Assembly: GCA_035297265.1 (NCBI GenBank) | Contig: DATGZH010000009.1 | Span: forward strand, 1-64,000 | DNA: 64,000 nt | Reading direction: 5' to 3' | Origin: DATGZH01 sp035297265 | GTDB taxonomy: Bacteria > Actinomycetota > Acidimicrobiia > Acidimicrobiales > RAAP-2 | Shown here: positions 16,574 to 24,987 of the stretch, in pieces | Layout: every line of letters begins with the position of its first letter | Numbering within the stretch: the stretch's first letter is position 1 | Notes under the pieces: model-generated | Databases searched by the model: none | What the model was told of the DNA's origin: nothing | Seen by the model: only the letters and a program-made list of their open reading frames with translations | Made by a program: the position numbers and the translations under genes

Positions 16574-17284
16574 GTGCGACTGCAGGAACTGCTCGACCAG
16601 CCGGGCGTCGACGAGCGCTGTGTGCTTCGCTCGTCCATCGGTTTCCTCGCGCTCCACGGCGGCTCGCAGGACCGGGGCACCGAGCTCATCGCCGAACGGG
16701 CCGCCGACCGCGCCGACGCGTCCTATTACGGCATCGTCCAACCCCCGGACCGGCGTGTCCATCTCCCGTCGAAGGACCACGACCCGTCCGAGGCGCCGGG
16801 GCTGCGACGGTTCCTCGATCACGTGGCCGTGGCCATCTCGGTCCATGGGTTCGGCCGCGACAGCTTCACCTTCGTGCTGGAGCCTGAGCGGGGACTCGTC
16901 CTCGAGCCATACGGCCCTCCCATGCGTGGCGCCCAGCGGGGGCCGCTCCGGGGGATCATCTTGGGCGGGCGCAACGAGGAGCTGCTCGAGCAGGCCAGAC
17001 GCTTCCTCGACGACCGGTTCGAGGGCTACCACGTGGCCGACCGGCGCGTCCGTCTCGGGTTCCACCCCCGCAACCCGGCGAACCTGCCCCGGCAGCACGG
17101 CATCCAGGTGGAGCTGCCGCCTGGCCTCCGCGGCATCGGGCCGCTCGGCGAGCGGCCCTCGCCCGACCTGGACGACCCCGTCCTCACCGAGGTGACCGAC
17201 GCCCTCGTCGAGCTGGCCGCCTGGGCTGCGGCCAACGTCGTGACCGATGGGCCGCCCGGACCGACGACGCCGACCACTGGGTAG
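16574..17284 (+). CDS. Poly-gamma-glutamate hydrolase family protein
   Basis: A 236-residue protein from the GTG at 16574 (MRLQELLDQPGVDERCVLRS). It resembles the phage-derived poly-gamma-glutamate hydrolase family: LHGGSQDRGTELIAERAA, then SYYGIVQPPD, HLPSKDHDPSEAPGLRRFLD, VAVAISVHGFGR and a late IILGGRN. The family has a zinc carboxypeptidase-like fold with His/Glu metal ligands (HGGSQDRGTE here) and cleaves gamma-linked polyglutamate. There is no signal peptide. The real substrate here could be another gamma-glutamyl amide. Upstream in-frame sequence is arginine-rich and non-coding in character. Confidence 0.65.
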   Translation: MRLQELLDQPGVDERCVLRSSIGFLALHGGSQDRGTELIAERAADRADASYYGIVQPPDRRVHLPSKDHDPSEAPGLRRFLDHVAVAISVHGFGRDSFTFVLEPERGLVLEPYGPPMRGAQRGPLRGIILGGRNEELLEQARRFLDDRFEGYHVADRRVRLGFHPRNPANLPRQHGIQVELPPGLRGIGPLGERPSPDLDDPVLTEVTDALVELAAWAAANVVTDGPPGPTTPTTG

Positions 17285-17326
17285 GGTTGGCTTGCCCGGC
17301 GTCCGGCGAGGAGAAAGCGGAGCACC

Positions 17327-18607
17327 ATGGCGGTGATCGAATCGGCCTGGGGACGCTTCCCCGGCTACCAGATCGACCTCGTCCCCTGTCTGGGCGTCGC
17401 CCGGGCCTGGCACGGCGATCTTCTGCTGGCCGAGAGCGCGGCGGCCCTCCGGGTCATCGAGACCGACCACGTGGAGCGGTTGTACTTCCCCGAGGCCGAC
17501 GTGAAGGCCGAGCTCCTCACCACCACCGACCACCACACGATCTGCCCCTTCAAGGGGGAGGCCGACTACTGGTCGGTGACCGCCACCGACCCGCCCGTCG
17601 AGAACGTCTTTTGGACCTACCGCCAGCCGTTCGACGAGGTCGGGGGGCTCGAGGGCTATCTGGGCGTCTACCACGAGAAGGTGCGGGTGGAGATCACGAG
17701 CACGTGGCTGGACGATCCCCGGGCCGAGAGCACCGTGGCCTTCCCCGCGTGGGGCGACGAGGAGGACCTGCTCCGGGTCATCGACGCCCAGCCCGACGGC
17801 CCTCATCGCTTCGTGGCCCCCGGCTACCACGACCGGCGGCGCAACGTCGTCGAGGGTGGCCAGCTCCTCGCCCAGGCGATCGTGGCCGCGAGCAAGACCG
17901 TCCCCGACCAGGAGGTGATCTCGGCCTACCTCACGTTCCCGAAGGCCGCCTCGTTCGACCTCCCGGTCGAGCTCCACATCGACGAGCTCCGCCGGGGCAA
18001 GACGTTCTCGAGCCTGGCCGTGCGGGCCGAGCAGGAGGGCGTCCTCGTGAGCCCCGGGACCATCCTCATGGGCGCGCCGGTGCCCGACGAGCTGAGGGAC
18101 GCGGTGGCGATGCCCGACGTCCCCGGGCCCTACGACGCGCTGCCCCGTGACATGGGGGTCATCGGCCGGGATCTGCGCATCGTCGACGGCGCCTACTCGC
18201 CCGACCCCGACCTCGTCGGCCCGCCCGAGCTCTACTGCTGGATGCGCTTCCGCGACGACCCCGGGGCCTCCCACCTCCGCCGGGCGCTCGTCGCCCAGGC
18301 CACCACCCACTGGACGATCGGTGCCGCCATGCGCCCGCACCCCGGTGTGGGCGAGGCCCAGGCGCACGTCACGATGTCGACCGGGATCATGGCGGTGTCG
18401 ATCGCCTTCCACGACGACGCGCCCCTCGACGAGTGGTTCCTCTACGCCACCACCGCGACGTGGTCAGGCCGCGGGCTCGCGCAGGGGGAGGGTCGGATCT
18501 TCGCCGGTGACGGCCGGCTGCTCGCCTCCTACAGCGTGCAGGGGATGATCCGCCCCTTCAGGAAGCCGCCCGAGGCCATGGGGATGGACTTCACCAACGC
18601 CATGTGA
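17327..18607 (+). CDS. DUF427 domain fused to TesB-like acyl-CoA thioesterase
   Basis: A 426-residue two-part protein. Residues about 20-140 are a DUF427 domain (LLAESAAALRVIETDHVERLYFP and DHHTICPFKGEADYWSV). Residues about 155-426 form a double-hotdog thioesterase II: VVEGGQLLAQAIVAASKTVP, SPGTILMGAPVPDELRDAV, and the C-terminal half MRPHPGVGEAQAHVTMSTG with GRIFAGDGRLLASYSVQGMI. The thioesterase releases a free acid from acyl-CoA; the role of DUF427 is unknown. The fused arrangement hints that DUF427 modulates or binds the acyl substrate. It is convergent with the dehalogenase-like gene, 7 bp away. Confidence 0.8.
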   Translation: MAVIESAWGRFPGYQIDLVPCLGVARAWHGDLLLAESAAALRVIETDHVERLYFPEADVKAELLTTTDHHTICPFKGEADYWSVTATDPPVENVFWTYRQPFDEVGGLEGYLGVYHEKVRVEITSTWLDDPRAESTVAFPAWGDEEDLLRVIDAQPDGPHRFVAPGYHDRRRNVVEGGQLLAQAIVAASKTVPDQEVISAYLTFPKAASFDLPVELHIDELRRGKTFSSLAVRAEQEGVLVSPGTILMGAPVPDELRDAVAMPDVPGPYDALPRDMGVIGRDLRIVDGAYSPDPDLVGPPELYCWMRFRDDPGASHLRRALVAQATTHWTIGAAMRPHPGVGEAQAHVTMSTGIMAVSIAFHDDAPLDEWFLYATTATWSGRGLAQGEGRIFAGDGRLLASYSVQGMIRPFRKPPEAMGMDFTNAM

Positions 18608-18614
18608 CGGGCGG

Positions 18615-19505
18615 TCAGCCCACGAAGTCGACGACCACTCGGGCGAGCTCCTCGCCCCTGTCCTCCTGCAGGAAGTGGCCGCCTCCTTCGATCGTGACGT
18701 GGGTCTGGCCGGCGGCCCCCGGGATGCGGGCCCGCAGGACCTGGTCGGCACCCCGGGTGATGGGATCCTGGTCGCTGAAGGCGCACAGGAACGGCCGGTC
18801 GAAGCGCTCGAGCGATCGCCACGCCGCCCGGTTGGCCTCGGTGGCCGGGTCGTCCGGCGTCGCCGGGACGAGGACCGGGAACTGGCGGGCCCCGGCCTTG
18901 TACGCGTCGTCGGGGAAGGGGGCGTCGTAGGCGGCGACGATCTCGGGGCCGAGGTCGCTGGTGCAACCGCCGTTCACGATGCCGCCGACGTGGAAGTTCG
19001 GCGTGGTCTGCGAGAACTCCCGCCAGGCGAAGAAAGCCGGGCCGGGGTCGGTGTCCCCGGTCGGGAGGAACGTGTTGGCCGCCACGGCTCGGGCGAAGCG
19101 GTCCTCGTGCTCAGCCAGGAGACGCAGACCGATGAGCCCGCCCCAGTCCTGGCCGACGAGCGTGACCCCCGTGAGGTCGAGGTGGTCGAAGAGCGCCTCG
19201 CGCAGCCAGTCCACGTGCCGCTGGTAGGTGTAGTCCTCGCGGCGGGTGGGCTTGTCCGACCGGCCGAACCCGATGAGGTCGGGGGCCACCGCCCGCAGGC
19301 CGGCCGCGGTGATGGGCGGCACCATCTTGCGGTAGAGGTAGCTCCACGACGGCTCGCCGTGGAGGAGCAGCACCACGGGTGCGTCCGGCGGCCCCTCGTC
19401 GACGTAGTGCAGCCGCAGGCCGTCGGCCAACTCGACGTAGTGGGGGGCGAAGGGGTAGCCCGGCAAGCCGTCGAACCGCTCGTCTGGGGTGCGCACCTTG
19501 TCCAT
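18615..19505 (-). CDS. Haloalkane dehalogenase-like alpha/beta-hydrolase
   Basis: A 296-residue enzyme with all the hallmarks of haloalkane dehalogenases. HGEPSW (49-54) forms the oxyanion hole. GQDWGG (119-123) carries nucleophile Asp 120 and the halide-binding Trp next to it. An acid lies in SDQDPITRG, and the catalytic His sits in IEGGGHFLQED. GFGRSDKPTRREDYTYQRHV is also family-typical. These enzymes hydrolyse carbon-halogen bonds to alcohol and halide. Related epoxide hydrolases share Asp nucleophiles, but the HGEPSW and DWGG pair favours a dehalogenase. It is cytoplasmic, with no export signal. Confidence 0.85.
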   Translation of the reverse strand: MDKVRTPDERFDGLPGYPFAPHYVELADGLRLHYVDEGPPDAPVVLLLHGEPSWSYLYRKMVPPITAAGLRAVAPDLIGFGRSDKPTRREDYTYQRHVDWLREALFDHLDLTGVTLVGQDWGGLIGLRLLAEHEDRFARAVAANTFLPTGDTDPGPAFFAWREFSQTTPNFHVGGIVNGGCTSDLGPEIVAAYDAPFPDDAYKAGARQFPVLVPATPDDPATEANRAAWRSLERFDRPFLCAFSDQDPITRGADQVLRARIPGAAGQTHVTIEGGGHFLQEDRGEELARVVVDFVG

Positions 19506-19573
19506 CGACCTCGCTCCGTTCCTTCCACCGGCCGGGCCCTCGATCGTAGGCAGGAAGGCCCCGTGCCGCCGCT

Positions 19574-20359
19574 TCAGCTGATCAGCTCGCCCACGAAGTC
19601 GACCACGGCCGGCCAGCTCTCGGCGCGGGGGTCGATCACCTCGCGGTGGCCCACGCCCTCGAGCGTGACGAGGCGGACGTCATCGCCCGCATCGTGCGCC
19701 CGACGGGCGTAGCGCTCGCTCATCGACGGCGGCACCACGGTGTCGTCGAGCCCGTGCACGAGGAGTTGGGGCAGCCCGAGGGGGACGAGGGCGGCCGGCG
19801 ACGCCACCGGGTAGCGGTCGGGCACCTCGGCCGGACCGCCCCCGAGCAGACCCTCGGCGGCACCACCGCCCAGGCCGAGCTCGGCCGACCGCTCGAGGTC
19901 GACCACGCCGGCCAAGGAGACCGCGCCCCGCGGCCGCACGACGGGGCTGGCGAAGGGGGTATCCGACCCCAGACGGTGCCGACCGGCGGCGAACAACGCC
20001 AACTGGCCGCCGGCCGAGTGGCCGAGCGTGACCACACGCTCGGGATCGACCCCGGCCACGGTGGCCAGGTGGTCGAGCGCCGCGCCGGCGTCGGCCAGCG
20101 TGGCCGGCCAACCACCGCCGCCCCCGCCCGGCCCGACCCGTCGGTACTCGACGTTCCACGCGGCGAGACCCCGCTCGGCCAAGGCCACGGCGAGCTTCTT
20201 CATGAGGATCTTCGTGTACACCGCCCGCCAGAAGCCGCCGTGGTAGAGGACAACCACGGGCAGGGGGCCCTGGACGAGCGGCCGGTAGAGGTCGGCCACC
20301 TGGCTGTGGTGCGCTCCGTAGTGGTGGCGGGTGCGGCGCACGGTGGGGGGTGCGCTCAC
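19574..20359 (-). CDS. Alpha/beta-hydrolase (esterase / formamidase-like)
   Basis: A 261-residue protein from the GTG at 20359, which overlaps the stop of the upstream acyltransferase as GTGA. It has the oxyanion motif YHGGFW, nucleophile VTLGHSAGGQLALF, acid in VHGLDDTVVPP and His in EGVGHREVID. HGG plus GHSAGG is typical of BD-FAE and kynurenine-formamidase-like hydrolases. Coupling to a glycerolipid acyltransferase suggests an acyl ester substrate, but this is inference. The longer upstream frame is a shadow of the acyltransferase gene. Confidence 0.75.
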   Translation of the reverse strand: MSAPPTVRRTRHHYGAHHSQVADLYRPLVQGPLPVVVLYHGGFWRAVYTKILMKKLAVALAERGLAAWNVEYRRVGPGGGGGGWPATLADAGAALDHLATVAGVDPERVVTLGHSAGGQLALFAAGRHRLGSDTPFASPVVRPRGAVSLAGVVDLERSAELGLGGGAAEGLLGGGPAEVPDRYPVASPAALVPLGLPQLLVHGLDDTVVPPSMSERYARRAHDAGDDVRLVTLEGVGHREVIDPRAESWPAVVDFVGELIS

Positions 20360-21681
20360 CCCACCGGGGCGCCGAGCAACCGCTCGCCGAGCGCGACCAC
20401 CTCGGCCCGGTCCGCCCGCAGGCCGTCGAGCACACCCTCGGCCCCCCGCCCGACCCGAGCTTGGACGAGCACCCGGCCGATGTCGACCACCCGCTCGGCG
20501 AACTGAACGGTCACGTAGCCGCACAACGGACCCGTGGCCAAGGCGACCAGGCCGGCCAGGGGACCCCGTCGGAGGCCGACGAAAGTGCCGAGGCCCACGT
20601 ACACGAGGGAGAACGAGGCGAAACATCCGAGCAGCTTCACGGTGGCCTTCATACCCTCGTTCGTGGGCAGCCGGGCGAGGCGCTTCACCACCGTGTACGG
20701 CACGACGTGGACGACGGTGCCCACGGCCACGAGCGGCAACGACAGCACCACCTTGCCGAGCGACCATGCGAGCACGAGCCGCACGTCCGCTCCGTCACCG
20801 GCCAAGAGCAGCTGCTCGTCGGTCAGCCCGACGGTCGTGAGACGGCGCTCGTAACGGTCGAAAGCTGCCCGGAGCTGACCCAACCCCTCCACGGTGCCGT
20901 CCGCCTCGAGCGAAGCGAGGGCGTTGGCCAGGTGTTCCCGGGCGACCAGCCCGACGTCGTTGGGCCGGTCGCCGTCACGCCCGAGGACCTCGGCCACCCG
21001 GGCGAGCTCGGCCGCCTGCTGCCACGACTCGTAGTCGGGCCCAATGGACCGGAGGCGGAAGGACAACTCCTCGGTGAGGCCGCGCACGGCCTCTGGCCCG
21101 TCCGCCCGGTAGGCCGTCACCCACTCGGGCACCGGCTCGGGTGGCCCCACCCGGACGAGGGCCCTCGAGCGGAAGCGGGCCTTGCTGTCGTAGGCGATCC
21201 CGACCGCCGTGGTCACGATGCCCGGCACCTCGTCGTCGAAGGCCGCGCCGAGGGCGATGCGCGCTGCCCCGGTCTTGAGCGGCTGGAGGGACGGCTCGTC
21301 GTGGCTCACCCCCTCGGGAAAGAGCGCGACCAGGCCACCCTCGCCGAGTAGGCGACGGCACTGCCGGAAGGCGTCAGCGTTCTTGGCCGTCGACTCGCCG
21401 TCCTTGGCCCGGTAGACGGGGACGACGCCGGCCAGCCGGAGGAACGGACGGAGAGGCAGGATCGAAAAGAGCGTGGACTTGCCCAAGAAGCGCGGGAAGC
21501 GGGGCAGCGACGCCATCAGGAGGAGCGCGTCGACGAGGCCGTTCGTGTGGTTGGCCACGAGCACGGTCGGCTGGCCACCGGACAACCGGTGGCGGTGCTC
21601 GACCTCCACCTGCCGGAAGAAGATGTTGACGAGCACCCGGGCCAGGCGGGCCATCACCCCGTCCGCCACGGGTCGCGCCAT
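20356..21681 (-). CDS. PlsC/GPAT-type 1-acylglycerol-phosphate acyltransferase
   Basis: A 441-residue membrane acyltransferase from the ATG at 21681. Motif I is NHTNGLVDALLLM, with five residues between His and Asp as in the SCT1/GAT-type glycerol-3-phosphate acyltransferases (classical PlsC has four). Motif III is ALFPEGVSHDEPSLQPLKTG. A Lys-rich FLGKSTLFSILPL segment lies between them. The C-terminal third has several hydrophobic helices (VVLSLPLVAVGTVVHVVPY and others) that are not in PlsC proper. It would acylate glycerol-phosphate or lysophosphatidate. It is first in a two-gene operon and divergent from the P450 gene. Confidence 0.8.
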   Translation of the reverse strand: MARPVADGVMARLARVLVNIFFRQVEVEHRHRLSGGQPTVLVANHTNGLVDALLLMASLPRFPRFLGKSTLFSILPLRPFLRLAGVVPVYRAKDGESTAKNADAFRQCRRLLGEGGLVALFPEGVSHDEPSLQPLKTGAARIALGAAFDDEVPGIVTTAVGIAYDSKARFRSRALVRVGPPEPVPEWVTAYRADGPEAVRGLTEELSFRLRSIGPDYESWQQAAELARVAEVLGRDGDRPNDVGLVAREHLANALASLEADGTVEGLGQLRAAFDRYERRLTTVGLTDEQLLLAGDGADVRLVLAWSLGKVVLSLPLVAVGTVVHVVPYTVVKRLARLPTNEGMKATVKLLGCFASFSLVYVGLGTFVGLRRGPLAGLVALATGPLCGYVTVQFAERVVDIGRVLVQARVGRGAEGVLDGLRADRAEVVALGERLLGAPVG

Positions 21682-21798
21682 GGTGGCGATCCTAGGACCG
21701 ACCCCTTCGACCGTCCCCGTCGTCCCGAAGGGACGACGGGGACGACCGCGGTCGGGCCGGTAGATTGCCGGTGTCACGCCACGAAGGGGTGCGCCAGG

Positions 21799-23016
21799 AT
21801 GACGACGTCGGTCGACGAGCTCGACCTCCCGCAGCTGGATCTCTTCACCCTGGACCGCGAGGAGGCGCTCCAGCGGGTGGTCGAGGCCCAAGAGGTGCAC
21901 TGGCTGGCCAAGAGCCCGGTCGGCTACCTCGTGACCCGTTACGACGACGTCGTGGGTATCCTCCGCGACCAGCGCTTCCACTCCGGCCTCGGCGTGCTGA
22001 CCCAGGTGGCCGGCGTCGGGGACGACTACCTGGCGACCCGGCGGCCCTCGATCCTCACGATGGAGGGCGAGGAGCACGCCCGGCTCCGCCGTCTCGTGGC
22101 GCCGGCCTTTACGCCCGGGTCGGTCGAGCGGCTCCGCCCGTTCATGGCCGACGTGCTGTCGGGCCTGGTCGACGTGGTGGCACCGAGAGGGCACTGCGAG
22201 CTCGTCGCCGAGGTGTGTGACCCCTACCCCATCCCGATCATCTGTGAGCTGCTCGGCACCCCGAAGGAGGACTGGAAGCTCTTCTCCGCCTGGGCCACCG
22301 ACATCTTCCGCATCTTCAACGGCGACCTCGCCACCGACCTCCCGGCCATCCGCCGGGCCTCCGAGGAGCTGGAGGCGTACATGCGGACCATGGTCGACGA
22401 GCGCCGCCGGCAGCCGGCGGACGACCTGCTGAGTGCCCTCATCGCCATCGAAGAGGAAGGTGACCGGCTCGACACCGACGAGCTCGTCTTGCTAGCCGAG
22501 GCCGTGCTCATGGCCGGGACCGACACCACGCGCAACCAACTCGCCTGCTGCGTCGCCCTCTTCGCCGACCACCCCGACCAGTGGGCCCTCCTGGCCAAGG
22601 AACCCGACCTCGCCCCGCGCGCCGTCGAGGAATCGATGCGCTACCTCGGCACCGTGCGGGCGAGCGCACGCATCGCCTCGGAGGACATCGAGTACCGCGG
22701 GGTGTGCTTCCCGAAGGGCACGCTCGTGGCCGTCACGCTCGCCGGCGCCAACCGCGACCGACGGGTCTGGGACGACCCGGGCAACTTCGACGTGACGGTG
22801 GAACGCTCGACGCTCCAGTTGACCTTCGGCTCGGGCATCCACCACTGCCTCGGCGCGGCCCTCGCCCGGGCCGAGCTCCAGACGGCGCTCCCCCTCCTCG
22901 CCACGCGTCTCCCGAACCTGTCGCTCGACGGCCCCGTCCAGTGGAAGCCGCCCAACTTCGGCATCTGGGGCCCCGCCCGGCTGCCACTGCGCTTCGATCC
23001 GACCCCCGCGTCGTAA
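21799..23016 (+). CDS. Cytochrome P450
   Basis: A 405-residue bacterial class I P450 from the ATG at 21799. The I-helix oxygen-activation motif is AGTDTT (239-244), the K-helix ExxR is ESMR (278-281), and the heme loop is FGSGIHHCLGAALA with Cys 350 as the iron ligand. It is soluble, so it needs an external ferredoxin and reductase; neither is encoded nearby. The substrate cannot be read from sequence. The lipid-catabolic surroundings suggest a sterol or fatty acid, as in the CYP125/142/124 group, but this is only context. Confidence 0.9.
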   Translation: MTTSVDELDLPQLDLFTLDREEALQRVVEAQEVHWLAKSPVGYLVTRYDDVVGILRDQRFHSGLGVLTQVAGVGDDYLATRRPSILTMEGEEHARLRRLVAPAFTPGSVERLRPFMADVLSGLVDVVAPRGHCELVAEVCDPYPIPIICELLGTPKEDWKLFSAWATDIFRIFNGDLATDLPAIRRASEELEAYMRTMVDERRRQPADDLLSALIAIEEEGDRLDTDELVLLAEAVLMAGTDTTRNQLACCVALFADHPDQWALLAKEPDLAPRAVEESMRYLGTVRASARIASEDIEYRGVCFPKGTLVAVTLAGANRDRRVWDDPGNFDVTVERSTLQLTFGSGIHHCLGAALARAELQTALPLLATRLPNLSLDGPVQWKPPNFGIWGPARLPLRFDPTPAS

Positions 23017-23411
23017 GCACCGCTATCCACCGGTTCGCGCAGAGCCTCTGCAATTCTCTCACCATGGCCGCTCACCATCGGCGAACCATCCAGCGACGAC
23101 TTCGCCACCTACGTGCCCGAGTGGCGCGCTTTTTCGCCTGGGCGTCCGACGACGCCTGGTCGCCCTCCTACCGCGGGTGGCGACCGCGCCGGGCGTCGCG
23201 CTCGCGCTGAAGGCCGCGCGGCCCGCCCGCATCGGGCAATTCCCTCATCCCGGGTGACAAAAGCAGGCGTTTGCCTTAGTCTGGTGGGCGGCGGAAATCA
23301 GTTCGGCGGATTGGGGGGCCCTCTCACCTCAGCCCGGTGGCGCGTCGTCGCCTGCCGGCCGGTCGGGGGTAGCCAAGTCGTCGACGGTACGAGACGACTG
23401 AAGGGGAAATT
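23017..23411. other. Intergenic leader region before the pilin gene
   Basis: These 395 bases hold one possible small gene (23064-23210). The remainder, up to 23411, looks like a long untranslated leader for the pilin gene, ending in AAGGGG as ribosome-binding site. Long leaders before pilin genes often carry cyclic-di-GMP riboswitches. I looked for that consensus and could not find it convincingly. Confidence 0.4.
23064..23210 (+). CDS. Possible small basic protein
   Basis: ATG 23064 gives 48 residues with a His/Arg-rich start (MAAHHRRTIQRRLRHLRARV) and an aromatic patch (ARFFAWASDDAWSPSYRGW). The aromatic content is higher than in most chance frames here. No family is recognised and no ribosome-binding site stands out. 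Confidence 0.3.
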   Translation: MAAHHRRTIQRRLRHLRARVARFFAWASDDAWSPSYRGWRPRRASRSR

Positions 23412-24068
23412 GTGGTCGGGACGATGCCCCACTGGTCCGACGTGGTGCGAGCTTGGCGGAACCGCTCGCACGCGACCGAGCGCTCTGACGGAGCTGAAGA
23501 AGGCGCCGAAGCCGGCTTCACGCTCATCGAGCTGATGGTGGTCCTCCTCATCATGAGCATCCTGATGGCCATCGCCATCCCGACGTTCCTCGGGGTGAAG
23601 ACCGGTGCGCAGGACCGCTCGGCGCAGTCGGACCTCACCAACGCCACCATCTCGGCCACGGCCATCTTCGTCGCCGACAACGGCATCTTCAACAGTGGGC
23701 CGACGCTCATCTCCGAGCTCGGCTTGTCCGAGCCCGAATTCACGTTCACGTCGGGCACGGTCACCCCCGACGAGCACGCCACGATGAGCATCTTCGTCTC
23801 GCAGGACCAGCAGGTGATCATCCTCGCCGAGGCCTCGGCCGACCAGCGCTGCTGGTACGCCGAGGTGAACGAGGAGGCCAGCGCCAACAACAACGGCGGC
23901 GGCGATCCGTATGCCACCGAGCAGCAGGGGGTGAGCTACGCCGGGAGCGAGCTGAGCGCCGGCGCGCTCAGCTCGTGCTCGGCCGACGGCACCGTGGACC
24001 CGATCCTCCAAAACGGTCCCGGCGAGGGCGGTGGGTTCAGCGGCTGGTCCCCCACCTACCCGAGCTGA
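23412..24068 (+). CDS. Type IV pilin-like prepilin
   Basis: A 218-residue protein with a long charged leader (about 34 residues) and the prepilin peptidase site EAGFTLIELMVVLLIMSILM. Cleavage follows the Gly before Phe and the +5 Glu is present. The mature part is alpha-helical at first, then a globular domain with Cys residues in QRCWYAE and LSSCSADG that could form a disulfide. GTG 23412 is chosen because AAGGGG stands 6 nt upstream. No pilus ATPase, platform protein or peptidase gene lies nearby, so it must use machinery encoded elsewhere or belong to a competence or secretion pseudopilus. Confidence 0.85.
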   Translation: MVGTMPHWSDVVRAWRNRSHATERSDGAEEGAEAGFTLIELMVVLLIMSILMAIAIPTFLGVKTGAQDRSAQSDLTNATISATAIFVADNGIFNSGPTLISELGLSEPEFTFTSGTVTPDEHATMSIFVSQDQQVIILAEASADQRCWYAEVNEEASANNNGGGDPYATEQQGVSYAGSELSAGALSSCSADGTVDPILQNGPGEGGGFSGWSPTYPS

Positions 24069-24092
24069 CCTGAGCGCACCGCTGAGGGACGC

Positions 24093-24641
24093 TCAGGTGA
24101 GCGGGCTCCCCACCACCTCGTCGACGAGGCCGTAGTCGCGCGCCGCCTCGGCGTCGAGGTAGCGACCGGCCTGCACATCGGCCTCCAGGTGCTCGACCGG
24201 CTGACCCGTGGCTTCGGCCAGCCGCCGCAGGAACCGCAGGAGCTCCTCTTGGTGCCCGGCGAAGGAGGCCTCGATCTGCGAGGCGGTGCCGGCGAAGCGC
24301 ACCTGCGGCTCGGCGAGGTGCACCCGGGCGTGGCGGCCCATGCGACGGAGCTGGCCGACGGCGAGCACCCCGACCGCGCCCTCCCCCGCCGTCCCGGCAC
24401 ACGTCACGTGCACCGCCACCCCGAGGACGTCGATCGTGTCCATCACGGTGAAGGCCGCCCCGATCGAGGCCTTGGCGCAGTCCAGCCGCAGCTCGATGGG
24501 CTCGTCACCGAGGGCGTCGAGCGTCATCAGCGCCGCCGCCGTGTCGCCCGCCAGCTCCGGCCCGAGCTCGCCGGTCATCGTCACGATGCGGCGGGCGAAG
24601 AGCGCCGCCGCCAGGTCGCCGACCAGGCCGGGGTCGTTCAC
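24093..24641 (-). CDS. Catalytically dead ClpP-like protein
   Basis: A 182-residue protein with the ClpP/crotonase fold. Alignment by eye to the active ClpP encoded at 24988-25671 puts Glu 87 (in CAGTAGEGAVG) at the Ser 102 position, Ala 110 (in HARVHLAEP) at His 127, and Gly 159 (in QAGRYLDAEAARDYGLVDEV) at Asp 176. All three catalytic residues are thus lost, as is the SPGG loop. The handle and C-terminal helix (QEELLRFLRRLAEATGQPVEHL) remain. It may form mixed rings with ClpP, like cyanobacterial or plastid ClpR, or act alone. Its ATG overlaps the stop of the upstream XRE gene (24638-24641). Confidence 0.75.
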   Translation of the reverse strand: MNDPGLVGDLAAALFARRIVTMTGELGPELAGDTAAALMTLDALGDEPIELRLDCAKASIGAAFTVMDTIDVLGVAVHVTCAGTAGEGAVGVLAVGQLRRMGRHARVHLAEPQVRFAGTASQIEASFAGHQEELLRFLRRLAEATGQPVEHLEADVQAGRYLDAEAARDYGLVDEVVGSPLT

Positions 24642-24913
24642 CGACCCGTCCCCCGCGGCGGCCCGAGGTGGAAGTCGAGCTCCTGGTCGACCGCTGCGGC
24701 GTAGCGCTCGAGCGTCGACAGGCGCAGGTCGCCCGTCCCGGCCTCCAGCCGGGCCACGGCCGACTGGGACGTCCCCATGCGCGCCGCCACCTCGGTCTGC
24801 GAGAGCCCGAGCGAGAGCCGCCTCGCCACCAGGGCCTCGGTCAGCACCTTGCGCTTCTTGGCCATCTCCTCGAAGCCGGGGAGGTAGCGGTCGTGGCGGC
24901 GGGAACCGGTCAT
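24638..24913 (-). CDS. XRE-family transcriptional regulator
   Basis: A 91-residue protein. The helix-turn-helix is LGLSQTEVAARMGTSQSAVA followed by RLEAGTGDLRLSTLERYAAA, a standard XRE/HigA fold. The C-terminus (VDQELDFHLGPP) is a short extension typical of antitoxin-type XRE proteins. It is transcribed leftward, coupled by ATGA overlap to the dead ClpP-like gene and divergent from active clpP. A perfect inverted repeat lies between its start and clpP, so it probably represses both directions. Confidence 0.8.
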   Translation of the reverse strand: MTGSRRHDRYLPGFEEMAKKRKVLTEALVARRLSLGLSQTEVAARMGTSQSAVARLEAGTGDLRLSTLERYAAAVDQELDFHLGPPRGTGR

Positions 24914-24918
24914 GTGCG

Positions 24919-24953
24919 ATCTCGTCTATGCTATCTCAAATACGAGATAGCAT
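24919..24953. promoter_or_regulatory. Operator with two nested inverted repeats in the clpP divergent promoter
   Basis: ATGCTATCTC (24928-24937) and GAGATAGCAT (24944-24953) are perfect 10-bp arms around AAATAC. A second repeat, ATCTCGT (24919-24925) with ACGAGAT (24942-24948), overlaps it. The site is 6 bp from the XRE start codon and about 35 bp from the clpP start. The TATCTC-type core resembles operators of HigA-like XRE regulators. Confidence 0.65.
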
Positions 24954-24987
24954 CCAGGCACGGCCGGGACGACCGAGAGGAGTGGTC

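Noticed and set aside
23211..23411. Cyclic-di-GMP riboswitch before the pilin gene
   Set aside because: Pilin genes often have one, but I could not match the conserved core of class I. A covariance-model scan would decide it.
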